Under the pieces are notes generated by a model, which worked only from the letters and a program-made list of their open reading frames with translations, ran no database searches and was not told the DNA's origin. A stretch of 64,000 nt of DNA, taken from NCBI GenBank assembly GCA_021234155.1, contig JAJEKV010000032.1, forward strand, positions 14,774,283 to 14,838,282, in the 5' to 3' direction. The position numbers and the translations under genes were made by a program. Positions 21,634 through 32,889 of the stretch are shown one piece after another (positions within the stretch are counted from its first letter, which is position 1; every line of letters begins with the position of its first letter). This stretch comes from Isoetes taiwanensis (Eukaryota > Streptophyta > Lycopodiopsida > Isoetales > Isoetaceae).

Positions 21634-22924
21634 CTATCTCTGTACAAAATGGGCTGCATTATCTGAAGTTGATTGAGAAGCAAGCTTTTCTGAAATATCT
21701 GCCAAGGACTTGAGGTTGCACTTGATCAACGTTTCCACAAAAAAACATGTATCTTCCTTTGTGTTTCCCTCTGGAATATCTACAACATAAGACTCTATGG
21801 CCAGTGTTCCTGAACTTCCATCTACTAGTTCTGGATGCAGCGTAATTATGGACCAATAATTCTGCATCAACACAATATCATAAGCAGATGAATTACGTAG
21901 GCTATAAACAAAAGAAAATCTGTATAAACTTTTATGTTCTTTATGTATCAACATTTTTGGAGCTTAATTCATAGGCTCAACATTATGTAAAACATTCAGG
22001 AAAAAAGGGGAGTATCTTTGTTTCATCATATGAGAAAAGAGAGAGAAACCTCACAGTGGAGGTAAGATTGTTTGGCATCATAATTGTTTGGCATCATCGC
22101 ATGAAAAGACTGTTTGTAGTTCAGTTAATAACATCATATGTCTTTCTGGACAAAAACTAAGAAGTCATGTGTCTTTCAGAAAAAACTGAGGAATACTGTG
22201 TTGTCCATCATATAGACACAAGGACTTTGAATAGCAGTGCAAAGGGTTGAGATGTATGAAGCTTAATCTAGTCCTTTTCCAAGCAATTTGATTGGAATTA
22301 AAACCAGACAATTTCCTTTAAGTATATATACGTTAAGCATCCCAGCTGAAGAAAGGAAAGTACCTTCAGCCGATGATCTCCTCCAAGGATTCTGTAGCTA
22401 AAAATGTGTTCATTTTCGTCCAGGATCTCCAACCTTTCCGTGCTCTTGGTAGCGGGAAGGCCTGACACAACATTTAATTCCCTTATGGTACCAACGTTTC
22501 CATCCCCGTTTATTGTACAGCTTTGAACAAAACGCTTGTACCTCTGAGGCTGATCGAATCTTCTGACTAAAGACCATACCTGCATAAATACAGAAAAATT
22601 CTTAGCTCCGGCAATCGCAACATTAGAAAAACACAATAACCCACATAAATGCTTTCTTCCTTGCAATATTGAGAGCAATTTTGCAGAAAATGATATAAGT
22701 GGCTCTATTCCTTTTTGTATCACAAAAAATGGAGTGTTATTAAGCTTAGGAATGAAACTAGGAGGAAGAATCTGACAAACCAGATGTACTGGCGCCTTGA
22801 TACGTCTAACCACAAGTGATCCACACTGTCCAGGCTGCATATCGTGCTTGTGATAGCGATAAATATGGTCGTCTTCTCTAGAAAGTGGCCTATTTTGATC
22901 GCCATATCCATCGATAGACCCCAT
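21634..22924 (-). CDS. PYR/PYL/RCAR abscisic acid receptor, PYL8-like, three exons
   Basis: Three exons join in phase 0: 22924-22781 (48 codons), 22579-22364 (72 codons) and 21861-21634 (75 codons plus TAG), giving 195 residues, normal for the family. Donors are GTTTGT and GTACTT; acceptors are TTTATGCAG and GATGCAG. PYL proteins are soluble START-fold receptors that bind abscisic acid and then inhibit clade A PP2C phosphatases. The gate loop SGLPA (residues 87-91) and the latch GGDHRLK (His117-Arg118) are intact. Residues equivalent to the PYR1 ligand contacts Lys59, Glu94, Tyr120, Ser122 and Glu141 are present (Lys63, Glu96, Tyr122, Ser124, Glu143). The two-intron structure and wording such as [17 protein letters not shown] and [13 protein letters not shown] place it with subfamily I (PYL7-10). 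No lesion is visible. It is the only clearly intact cellular gene here. Confidence 0.93.
21862..22363 (-). other. Intron 2 of the PYL-like gene
   Basis: 502-bp phase-0 intron with GTACTT donor and GCAG acceptor. It contains no recognised repeat. Confidence 0.85.
22580..22780 (-). other. Intron 1 of the PYL-like gene
   Basis: 201-bp phase-0 intron with GTTTGT donor and TTTATGCAG acceptor, splitting the conserved APVHL/VWSLVRR segment. Confidence 0.88.
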
Positions 22925-24394
22925 TTTCTAGAAAGCACTAAATATATCAGGGAAACAGAGATCCGAGCCGCTTTGCAAGTCCTAGAAGACCACCAAACAC
23001 CGATCTGATGGACAAAACAGGGTATGTTTTTACTACAGAACTTTTGAGACAACTGCACTTTTTTTTTCAATACAGGAGCCGAGATGCTGGAAGATATTCT
23101 TATTCCTGACTAGAATGGCAGTAGCTTTTGACAAACTGGGCGACAAAACATGAAGCTGGGCCCAAGCCAGGCTCTACTCCGGCAGAATTAGGGTTTGATC
23201 CTCGTTCGAACAGTATTTGTTCATCCTAATCCGATGTCAGAGAAGTGTGGAAGATGTAACTTCAACGGATAGATGCGATTCTTAGTTCTGGTGGAGGATC
23301 TCATGCGTGGGGCGCCCGTGTGGGAGGCTCGTGTATTAGACGGTCCGGATGCAACGTGGAAAATAATGGATTGATGGGATAGGGCTTCTTTCGTAAGTCC
23401 AAAGAGTGAGGCCAATAATTCCACATACCCAACAACCCACTAGGCCAGTTTGTCTCCCTATAAGTTAAAATTATTAAATTCCATTCCAAATCATCCTCAT
23501 CTTTTCTACGCTGCGTCGTGCCAAAATTGCTACTGTTGTTGCTGCTGCTGCTGATTATATTCAAGCCCTTGCAATCTCAGCCTCAATCTTAGGCTTGATA
23601 TGCTCGCGCACCACGTGCATTCTTCTTAATGATTGTCGTCCATATCAAACCCCTCCCCACATTAGATGGTCGGTATGCAATATCCAATTTGACCCCTATT
23701 TTGACTAATTCCATCCGCATCTAGCATCTATATAATTGTCTTTCTTTCACAATAGCATTTTTTTTACATCTTAAACATTAGTTCTGATGCACCTGGGTGT
23801 TTCCCTAATAACAAAATATTATATATAGTAAGGCTACATTCTTTATTAAAAGTATACCTTATCAAATTCACATGGTTGCCAGTAATCAAATTCCTATGAT
23901 AAAATAAAAATTTTATTCATGGTTCTATAAGAATGTCATGTCCTCTATAATATTAAAACTACTAACTAACTACCTAGTATTTTAATGTGTTAATCCCAGG
24001 TTAAGAGTATTGTACCTAAAGCTTAATCTGTTATGAATTGGGTGTTATGGCAAAAACATATAATTCGAACACATCTTCATTCAGGGAAACGCAAGGCTTC
24101 ATATCTGCATCATCAAGGAATATTATTTCACATTTCTACAGTTGGTGAATTGAGTTGAATGGAATTTTATTGTCCACGGTGACCAAGAAGCCCTCTAAGA
24201 CTGTTATGGTACAAGCAGAGGAGAGTGTTCCAGAGTGAAAGGTCTATGAAAATATGGCAAAACTATGTAAATTAGCAGCAATGCAGCTTGAGGGAAGGGA
24301 TTGGAGAAGTTTGAAGGAAGTAAGAAAATATGAGAGAGTCGGGGTAAATTCTGTACCTCTTGGGAAAAGAAAAATTACATTCACATAACATATT
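22925..24394. other. 5' flank of the PYL-like gene; no other gene recognised
   Basis: The first few hundred bases should include the 5' UTR and promoter of the minus-strand PYL gene. I see no unambiguous TATA box or ABRE (ACGTG core) arrangement close to the start codon. The remainder is AT-rich without conserved frames. Confidence 0.35.
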
Positions 24395-25499
24395 TTGGCA
24401 AAAGTTCATTATCTAGTGGAGATTGATGGTGTGCTTCTGTTGTTGTTCGCCGTCTATGATGGAATGTCAGCTATGTGGACGTTACATGTGTCATTTGAAC
24501 ATGAAATGGAGTGTCATAACTATTATCAAAAAGGTATTAGACGAACCATGTTTGCTCATCAAATTGAAGCTATATGCAATTTCACTAGTTGTTGGATGGA
24601 TTTTCTATTGTTTTATGTGCTTTCTCAAGTTTCAAGTGACCACAATGTGCATTGTGAATACTTGAGAGAATAGAATAGAATAGAATAGAATAGAATAGAA
24701 TAGAATAGAATAGAATAGAATAGAATAGAGAATTGAGTGAATTGAGAGAGGCACTAACGATTGAGTGCGGCCAAAAGCAACACACTGAAAAAACACTCTG
24801 TTTGACCAATTACCAGGCACAGAACATATTTGATAATAAACATTGATTTAAGATTGTAACAAATTGCAAGTTTCTAGATAGCAAGTTTCTGGATTGATTT
24901 GGCAGTAGAAGATTCGTTCCTCCTCATATTTGGATCTATATACAGATCTGTTATTCCGTTATTGGGTATGTTACAGGGGTGGGCAACACAATTGAGATGC
25001 TTTGAGTGGTGTGTTAATGCAGTTAAGTTGCTTTGGAATAAATATTAAACAATCGGGTTGTAAGAGCATATAGTCAGGACACATCAACTTTTTGGATTAA
25101 CCATCGCTTTATATACAACCACAAGTCATCTAATGGAGTGCATCATTTTCTCATACTTTAGTCAATAAATCAAATGCGACCATGAAATACCTATGAAAAT
25201 GAGAAATGGGCGCTTAGGAGCTCCGCCACCGGTGTTGTTCACATAATCCATGATAACTTTTGCATCCGATCTTCGTTTTTCGTGTTCTTTAATTCGTTGG
25301 AAAGCTTACTCCAAGAGCTTTCTAGAAGTGTGTGATGTGTTTTAGGTTGGCATCAAATCAGGGGGCAGAATTGTCCTGGTTCATTTCGGCTGCCATCAAT
25401 CATGCTCCCGGAAGAAGTGTGTCGCAAGGGTTTCCATTCAGCGAGGGTTTGTTGTGCCTTAGGCAATACTGGATACTCCTTCTGGTACTGTTTCTGCTG
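24395..25499. other. Gene-poor DNA with an (AATAG)n microsatellite
   Basis: About twelve tandem copies of a 5-bp unit (AATAG on the plus strand) lie at about 24668-24729. An adjacent 92-codon plus-strand frame is not recognised and runs into the microsatellite. Nothing else is supported. Confidence 0.55.
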
Positions 25500-26136
25500 C
25501 TTTGAATACTTTACCCACCTCTTCAGAGGCTAAAACACCTAAATCCACTATGGTCACTGAGGTACTGAATGTAAATTCTTCTCCTTTAGATGTGAGTGCT
25601 TCTCCAGTTCTGCACAAGGGGGATCTTCCTTCCCTTCAAGGTTCTGGTAGAGTGCCTTTATCTGCAAGTATGTCTGCTTCTACTCCTATGGTTTCACTCC
25701 CAAGCTACTGCCACTGCTTGGAGGTCTTCCGATTCTGTTTTTAGAATTGCATACCAGAGATTTAGTGTTTGGATCTGCAAAGATGTGGCTAGTGAATCCA
25801 GGAAGGCTCGGATGTCAGCTGCTTTACAAGTGCTAACTGAGGGGAATAAGGAGGAATTGGTGGCAGTTCTGGACGTTTTAAGATCTCGTCAGACACACCT
25901 TCAGCAACAATTACCTTCAGACGATGTGTTTATCAGTCTGACTGTCAAAATTTAGTTCAAGCTTCTGGTATTCCAGTAGTCGAGGTGGATCATGCTGCTC
26001 ATGTCAGGTGTGCTGACAATTTTGTCATCATGTTCTGTTCTTGGCTACTTTATTAGAGGTTGTTTGGATTTTACACAATTTTGTAGTTGGTTCGTACGTC
26101 TGCTATGTCGTCGTCAGCTTCGTGTCTTTCAGTCAA
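25500..26136 (+). pseudogene. Interrupted coding remnant, left part (unrecognised, possibly LINE ORF1)
   Basis: Two overlapping plus-strand frames encode a Ser/Pro-rich stretch (VTEVLNVNSSPLDVSASP), then SVFRIAYQRFSVWICKDVA and RKARMSAALQVLTEGNKEEL in a shifted frame. Copia element 2 then interrupts the sequence at 26137. The continuation on the far side (34368-34872) is coding-like on the same strand. The layout, a long low-complexity N-terminus followed by a charged helical region, would suit a LINE ORF1, but I see no diagnostic domain. Confidence 0.35.
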
Positions 26137-26141
26137 TTAAG

Positions 26142-26736
26142 TGAAAGCAATTTATGTTCAACTATTAGTCATATACATCATGTTTTAATTCAAACTTCTT
26201 ATCTCGTAAGCAACTCCAAAGTCATGGCTTAACCTTGTATAATTCCCCTAGCTCATATTACTTCCACAATATAGCAATGCCATGATAATTGTTTAGGCTA
26301 ATTATCATAAACAAATAAGACGATTGATCAAATACACTGTTCAAATCATATTGACTCGGTTACTGTTCATTTGTTGACCAAAGACAAAAATCAACTTACA
26401 GAACAAATACTCTTTGAATTATCTTCAATCCAGCATACCAGAGTGCTGGATCTATAAGATTCATTTGCTATATACACAATGATCCGTCGGTTGAGCCAAA
26501 CCGAATGGATTTACAGTCGTTTCTGGCATGATTTCGTTAGCCAGCTTTTCTCCCATTAGGTTTAAGTCAACATTCTATTTTCATAGTTTAAATGAATATG
26601 TATTTCGGTGCATCAAGACCTTTAACCATTGCACCAATATAACTAGGTCAAATTCAAATAATTTAACCTAGTGTATTTAACCTAGTAATTCATGATAGCA
26701 ACCTTCATATAGAATATGGCATGAACATTTCCAACA
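26142..26736 (-). repeat. 3' LTR of copia element 2
   Basis: TG...CA-bounded, flanked outside by the TTAAG target duplication and inside by the pyrimidine run TTCCCCCTTCATGCC (polypurine tract on the minus strand). Confidence 0.93.
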
Positions 26737-27225
26737 TTCCCCCTTCATGCCAATTCCATTATAACTGTTATTCCAGACGTGGGACAATCCAAACGTGGGA
26801 CATTCCAGACGTGTGACAGACGGAAAGACACGTACAAAACACCTAAAAACACTATCCTTAAATCTATATCTGTTGGCTATTTGCTCTCCATCTTTTGCTC
26901 TCAGTCGACACAATCCAAACCTATACAACAGCATAAAAATAACAAAATACACATGCAAATGGCGATAGATAAAGCCATGGAAGCCAAAATGCACATGCTG
27001 ACAAAGCCATGGGAGCTTAGAAGATGAAAGGTAAACATCAGAACAAATAAAATGGATCTTACCAGAGAAGTGTTCATACAACTGCTTGATGTTGCATTAA
27101 AAATGGCTGGAAATGGTTCTTAGACTTTAAAGATAAGGCAGATATTCTGTGCGATCAAGGTAGCAAAAGCTAGAAAGCTAGAATATCTTTTCCAAAATAG
27201 AGGAGTTTTGACCTGTAGTAGCCCC

Positions 27226-27509
27226 ATTGCTTAAGAGTCTGTGTCCTTGAATGTCAGACTTGTTGCCAAATCTTGCAAAGCCAGAAAGAAAGTGACCTGA
27301 AAGAAAGTGACCTTTTGAGTAATCAGAACACAAAACAAACACAAATGGTAAACGACTTTGTTAACCGTAGTATTATAGGAAATATCTTTCTAAGCACTTT
27401 ATATGCTATGTACCTTTAAATATGCTTTGGTGAAGGTAGTCTGGCTTATAACCAGATGTTGAACTGTGTAAAAGCTGCGTGCATCAGACAGTTGCACCTG
27501 CATAAGATG
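27226..27509 (-). CDS. Two candidate exons at the end of an unrecognised gene
   Basis: On the minus strand an exon after TTATGCAG encodes VQLSDARSFYTVQHLVISQ then TTFTKAYLK and ends at a GTACAT donor (about 27412). A second begins after TTTCTTTCAG and encodes VTFFLALQDLATSLTF and KDTDS, then TAA (about 27232). Both are phase 0, so they join cleanly. I do not recognise the protein. Intron retention on the same strand as the host retroelement argues against capture through a spliced element transcript. Confidence 0.35.
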
Positions 27510-28701
27510 ACAACTAAGTATAGATATACAACTCCATAATCAAGAAATAAAATACTGCTCAAGAAAAAGAGCATGCATCAAAAAGCCTGGAAGCTATGCT
27601 ATAGAGATGGTACAAAATCTTTGATCTATTATAGCCAAGTAAGTTATCTTCTTCAAGATCTTGCAGGTCTAAAACTTATCATCCACAGCCTGCACACCAA
27701 AACGCCATAGAAAAGGAGGAAAATACAGCTCCAAAATCCAAATACAAATGATTCTAAATGTTCCATAGACTTCTATATCAGATCTTTTTTGTTTCCTCCC
27801 ATTACATGCAACTGACCCCTCCACAATGTAGTAGCAGGAGCATATCTACAAAGTATTTCTAGAAGATAAATCCCAGAAAAATGAAAATGAAGATAATCAT
27901 CTTCTATTTATTTCCACCTTAACTGAAGTCAATGTCTAGTTCATTTTACAATGTTTACTTCTGCATATCCAGTCAAGTATCTGTGCTGCCAAAGAAGAGT
28001 TTAGACTCCAATAATTCTAGTCTAAAATTCTAGCTCAAGCTGATTGACATTCAGCACTGGGCCCCATACTGTGATCAGGTATATATCGACCATCTGTAAC
28101 CACTCCCAAGTGTGAATGGGCCATTTCTTTTGGTGTATCAAAGCAGTCTATCCAAGACCCATTTCGTAGGCCTAGAACACACATGACTGTACCTGATGAA
28201 ATCACATATCATTAACATATTCTCCCATTCATCTGATGTAATGCAAGTATACAACTTTTACCTCATCAATAGTAGCATTCTTTGAAAGGCATACTGGAGA
28301 TGGCCAATCTGAACAGAAGAACCATCCAAGCATGCAACAGTCCATGAAAAAGAAAATGCGGCTCTTCATTTGCAGTCCAAAAAGCCTTGTCCGTTCAAGA
28401 AGACCGAAATGGCTATGGTTATGGCTATGGCTATGATTATGGCAGCAGAATTGCTACAGAAGTTAGGGATGCCTGCAAGTAAGTCTGCAGTTAATCAAGC
28501 AAGTCTGCAGAGTTAATCCATAATAATTTTAGTGCCCTGCAGTATAAGAGGAACAAAAACAGATGTCCTTATCAAGTGCAAGACATTTTGTGGACGTCCC
28601 TATGAGCTGGGAAAAAAAAAGTCGGTAGTAGAATTCCATCCATCGAATGAAGCTTTAGTCATCTAAAAGCAAATTAATAGGCAAACCTTGATGTGCTGGT
28701 G

Positions 28702-29213
28702 TCAAAGCACGAATTTATCTCCATTGAAGTCCTGCAATACAAATCCATCTCCATAAAAATCTTGCAAATAGTATATGTCAGAGCTAGTGCTGATAAGCAA
28801 ATATGACAAAGACGTCACCTGGGAATGGTTCTGAAAAACATTGATAGAAATGATGTTGCTTTGGCGATCTTTTATTATAGAATATGGGTATTTCTGCAGT
28901 GTAAACAATATGGAAAAATAATCTGAAGTGATAGTTTGTAAAATACAAGAAGGAACAGACGAGTTGCCCGCTCACCTGCAGCCGAATTCAATAGCTTGCC
29001 CCAAGATCTGAAGATGGCCCTGCAATCTGCAAACAAAGATAGAAACAATGAGACCATAGCTTTTGTGCTTTGGGAGACAGGAATAAAGCAAACCTTACCC
29101 AAATCGTCAAGGATCGAATGTTCAAAGGTAGCTCACTCCACAAAGCTTGCGCTTAGAATAGTACCTGAATCACCGGACTCTACCATAGCCGAGCAATTTG
29201 CAAGAGGCATCTA
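28702..29213 (-). CDS. Four candidate exons of an unrecognised gene fragment
   Basis: Minus-strand exons at about 29213-29167 (MPLANCSAMVESGDS), 29031-28978 (CRAIFRSWGKLLNSAA), 28896-28821 (IPIFYNKRSPKQHHFYQCF) and about 28772-28702 (FYGDGFVLQDFNGDKFVL, stop) have GT-AG borders. All three introns are phase 1, which supports a real spliced gene. No family is recognised and the protein would be short. An overlapping frame of the third exon is also open. Confidence 0.35.
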
Positions 29214-29439
29214 AAGCAACAACATTCTGGAGTCTAAATGTCATGCAAAATGGAAGCAAGCTTGCTGGTTAGTATGAGTCAAAAATAAATAAAAGCTGAA
29301 AGATTCCATGCATACCCGACCGCATCATGAGCCATCACCGTAGCTACATTGTGGTTCTGCCTCCAGTTTGCTATAGCTACAGCTCGCTTGGAGTAGTTTG
29401 AAATTGACGCATACCGCCAAAATATCCCGCTAGGGGGGA

Positions 29440-29475
29440 GGGAACGCCGCATGCGTCTGCACATGCGGCGTTCCC
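29440..29475. repeat. GC-rich hairpin, 14-bp perfect arms, 8-base loop
   Basis: GGGAACGCCGCATG at 29440-29453 is repeated as its exact reverse complement at 29462-29475. It lies just inside the right edge of the foreign segment in copia element 2. A stable stem near an element end is typical of Helitron 3' ends, but no CTRR terminus follows within about 15 bases. Confidence 0.85.
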
Positions 29476-29639
29476 GCACGCAACCCAACACCCTCTCTTT
29501 TTAATAAGAAAGATAACTGTACCACTTTATCTCTGATATATTATAAGGATGCAATGATCTCCCTTTCTGTACTGAATATTCTGTAATCTGGCAAATTTAG
29601 CTTTGAGAACAAATAAGTAGGTCTTGAACACCCAGCATT

Positions 29640-30251
29640 AACTTGAATCTAGTAAACTTAGTCTGTGGTAGAGCCTTTGTCAATATATCTGCCACATGTT
29701 CTTCTGTACTTATGTATTCCACAGTTACATAGATAAAATGCATATGAACCTCTATGTGTTTTGTTCTTTGATGCAAGACAGGATTTCTGGTAATAGCTGC
29801 TGTCTGATAATAAGATTATAGGTCCTTCTTGAGGAATCCCTAGTTCACAAAGTAACCTTCTTGCCCATGTTTTCTTTTCCAGCTAATGGGCTGCATATTC
29901 TGCTTCCGCAGTAGAAATAGCTATGCTTGCTTGTTTTTTGGATTTCCAACTTACTGAAACTCCTCCTAACATTAAGGTGAACCCAGAGGTGGACTTTCTT
30001 TGATCCAAATCTGAAGCCCAATCTGCATCACAATATGTTTTAAGATTCAAATCATTGCTTGAAAAAGAAATGCCTTGTCTTTGAGTCCCCTTTAAATACC
30101 TCAGAATTCTTTTGGCTGCAATCCAGTGGAGCTTTCTTGGATTGTTCACGTATCTACTAAGCAAACTGACTAAAATGCAATGTCTGGTCTTGTACAATTT
30201 GTAACATATAACAAACAACCTATCAATTCCCTGTATTGTCCATTTCTGCAA
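29640..30251 (-). pseudogene. Copia RNase H domain (element 2)
   Basis: The minus-strand frame from 30251 includes LHWIAAKRILRYLKGTQRQG, then YCDADWASDLDQRKSTSGF and STAEAEYAAH, the copia RNase H motif series. A stop closes the frame at 29883. Further RNase H-like sequence, read with frame changes, continues to about 29650. Confidence 0.85.
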
Positions 30252-30302
30252 TTTCTTCCTCTGTGCTAGGTGACATATTTGCTGATAATTTATGCCCTGG
30301 AA

Positions 30303-31130
30303 CTAAAGGAGAATCAACTCTGTTGAGCATACCCTGAATGTTTTCAGTTTGTGTGAGCACCGTGTCTTATTATTTCTATCCCTAGTGACTTCGATTCCCA
30401 AAAACCTTTTAAGTTCACCCAAATCAGTCATTTTGAACCTTGCTCTGAGAATTCTTTTGCATTCATTTAAATATTCTGTCCCATTTGTCACCATGATGCA
30501 GTCATCCACATATAATGCAATGTAGCAAAATTTTGTTGTCTTTCTTGACATATATGTTTCCATCACTATCAAATTTTCCAAAACCATTTTCTTCCAGAAA
30601 ATCATCCATGCAAGCATACCATTGTCTAGGAGATTGTTTTAGTCCATATACTGCTCTTTTCAATTTCCATACTTTGTTTCTCCCTGTTCATATCCAAGAG
30701 CCCGTCTCATGAATATTTCTTCATCTAATTTAGCAGTGCTGATATCCATGTGGCGAATTTCCAAATTGTTTGTATTTGCATAAGCCACGAGCATTCTGAC
30801 ACTGGTCAATTTGACAATAGGAGAAAATGTTTCATCATAGTTTATCCCTTTCTTTTGTGAATAGCCTCTAGCAACTAATCTTGCCTTATAAATGTGAGAT
30901 TTTCCATCAAAACCAGGTTTCAACTTGTAGATCCATTTGCTATCAACAATGTTTTTTCCTTGTGGTGTTTCTACAAGTCCAAATGTTCCTGTTCTTTTAA
31001 ATGATAGAATCTCTTCATCCATTGCATTCTTCCAGTATTTTGCATCCTTTGAATTTATAGCCTCCTCAAAGCTTGCAGGCACTTGTGGTTGCCATAATAT
31101 TATTAATTTCACCTTCCTCATCCAGCTCAT
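30303..31130 (-). pseudogene. Copia reverse transcriptase domain (element 2)
   Basis: Two minus-strand frames divide the RT. From 31130 comes SFEEAINSKDAKYWKNAM, IYKARLVARGYSQKKGINYD and EIRHMDISTAKLDEEIFM. From 30617 comes the palm region with the YVDD box (IALYVDDCIM) and LGELKRFLGIEV. A frameshift near 30650 separates them, and the catalytic stretch after HMDISTA has lost the usual FLNG residues. Confidence 0.88.
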
Positions 31131-32118
31131 TCTGTAGTCTCAAATTTTTCCCTTCCTTTTGTCTCCCATATTTTTCAAAATCAATTTTGTTTCCTTTCAA
31201 CAACTTCTCTGTTTCAGTTTTTCTAGTTCTTCTTTTTGAAGTATTCTCAATTGCATAATCGTCTGGTTCCTTGAAGGTATCATTTTCTATAGCTTCATCT
31301 ACAAGCATATCTTGTTGAATTGTATTTCTTGTATCTGATTTTGTTTGGATCTCATCACTGTCATCATCAATACATGTTATAACGGTCTGATCCTTTTTAC
31401 TGCTTGCGTCATGCTCTAAACCTTTATTGCCTTTACAATCCCTTTCCTTGTAAAGCCTGGTTTTTACAAATTTTATATCTCTACTGGTTATGATTTTTCT
31501 CCTCTGAGGATCATATAGATTATAACCCTTTGACTGATGATCATATCCTATTAGATAATATTCAAGTGATCTATCATCTAAATTTTGTCTAGTTTCTTCA
31601 GGAATATGAACAAAACCCAAACATCCATATGCTTTATATTTTTCAAAATCAGGTTTTGAGCCATACCATAATTCATCAGGTGCCTTCCCATTTGTACTTC
31701 TTGAAGGTAGTTTGTTTTGAATTTCCACAGCTGTTTGAACTGCTTCCTCCCATAAGAAATTTGGTAAACTTGTGTGCTTCAACAGTGATCTAACAGAGTT
31801 AAGAGTAGATCTGTTTTTCCTTTCTGAGACACCATTTTGTTGAGGTGTATGTGCACAAGTAGGCTCTCTTCTTATTCCATTTGAGAAACAATAATTATTG
31901 AATCTGCCAGATACAAACTCTCCTCCCCTATCAGTCCTAAGGCATTTAAGTTTCTTACCTGTTTGCCTTTCGACCTCAGCTTGATAAGCTTTGAATGCTT
32001 CAAAAGCATGATCTTTATGCTTCAGTGTATAACACTTTGTTTTCCTGGAAAAGTCATCAGTAAAAGTAATAAAGTATGTTTTTCCATGAATACTCCTGAT
32101 ATTTAAGGGGCCACACAA
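31066..32118 (-). pseudogene. Copia integrase catalytic core and C-terminus (element 2)
   Basis: A long 350-residue minus-strand frame. It starts MCGPLNIRSIHGKTYFITF and contains the second catalytic Asp in KCLRTDRGGEFVSGRF and the catalytic Glu in HTPQQNGVSERKNR. The C-terminal GYDHQSKGYNLYDPQ and SRDIKFV segments follow, then an acidic linker. Integrase inserts the cDNA into the genome. The first catalytic Asp lies at the junction with the upstream frame. Confidence 0.9.
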
Positions 32119-32786
32119 ATCACTGTGAATCTAATTCTTCCCTTCTTTGGAAATGGTAGCCTACAATGTTTTCCTTTCAAACACCCAGCACATACAAACG
32201 TTTCATCTTCTTCATCTGTTGCATTGATCTGCCCTGTTTTTAACATATACTTTAAATTGTTTATATGAGTATGGCCTAATCTTTCATACCACAGTCTGAA
32301 ACTTGGTATTGCATTTATAGTGCTCAAATCATTATTTCTGAAACCATAAAGCTTTCCCACACGTTTGGCCAAAAATTTAATTTCATTTTCCATCGACACT
32401 TTACAGTAGTATTTTTCAAAGTGCATTTGGTATCTAAGATCTACTAAGTGAGTAACCGAAATCAAATTCTTTACCAAGTTTGGGACACAAAGTACATTTT
32501 CAAGAATTACTGGTTTTCCTTCTAAATCAAATAATTCTAATAATCCAGCATGCTCCACTTTCTGCAAGTTTCCATATCCCATTTGAACAAAACTAGAGTT
32601 CTTGCAGATTTTTCCTTTTAGCATAGTGAGTGATTTGATCATGCTTCTCTCAATTCCACTATCTAACACATAGAGGTCATCATTCCTTAGTTTGCAATCA
32701 TAACTAACAGATAATGCTTTAGGATATTTTACCTCAGCATCTTCATCTTGAATTTCCTCTTCTTCCTCTATTTTTTCAGCGGCCAA
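32103..32786 (-). pseudogene. Copia protease and integrase zinc domain (element 2)
   Basis: The minus-strand frame contains the aspartic protease motif LYVLDSGIERSMIKS (Asp-Ser-Gly intact). The integrase H-H-C-C module follows (LWYERLGHTHINN and FVCAGCLKGKHC). It ends by a frameshift at the start of the catalytic core. Confidence 0.88.
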
Positions 32787-32889
32787 GTTTACTGTTGCAG
32801 ATTTCCCTCTACCCTTTGTGTTATAATTTCTGCCACCTCGAGTTCCTCCCTTGCCATTAAAAGTCTTCCCCTACCAGCATTAGTTTTGA

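Larger units (their letters stand above)
26755..29500. other. Foreign 2.8-kb segment inside copia element 2
   Basis: Element 1 has only about 130 bp between the RNase H stop and the polypurine tract; here the gap is about 2.9 kb. The extra DNA shows candidate spliced exons on the minus strand (28.7-29.2 kb; 27.2-27.5 kb) and a GC-rich 14-bp-arm hairpin close to its right edge (29440-29475). It may be a later DNA transposon insertion or a transduced gene fragment. The exact borders were not found. Confidence 0.55.

Noticed and set aside
24668-24729. (AATAG)n as the tail of a LINE related to the (ATTCT)n end at 51.2 kb
   Set aside because: The sequence next to the microsatellite does not resemble the LINE 3' UTR at 51.0-51.2 kb, so it is left as a plain microsatellite.
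28400-28445. Short run of GGTTATGGCTATGGC-like repeats as a glycine/tyrosine-rich coding region
   Set aside because: Only a few units, with no open frame beyond them.
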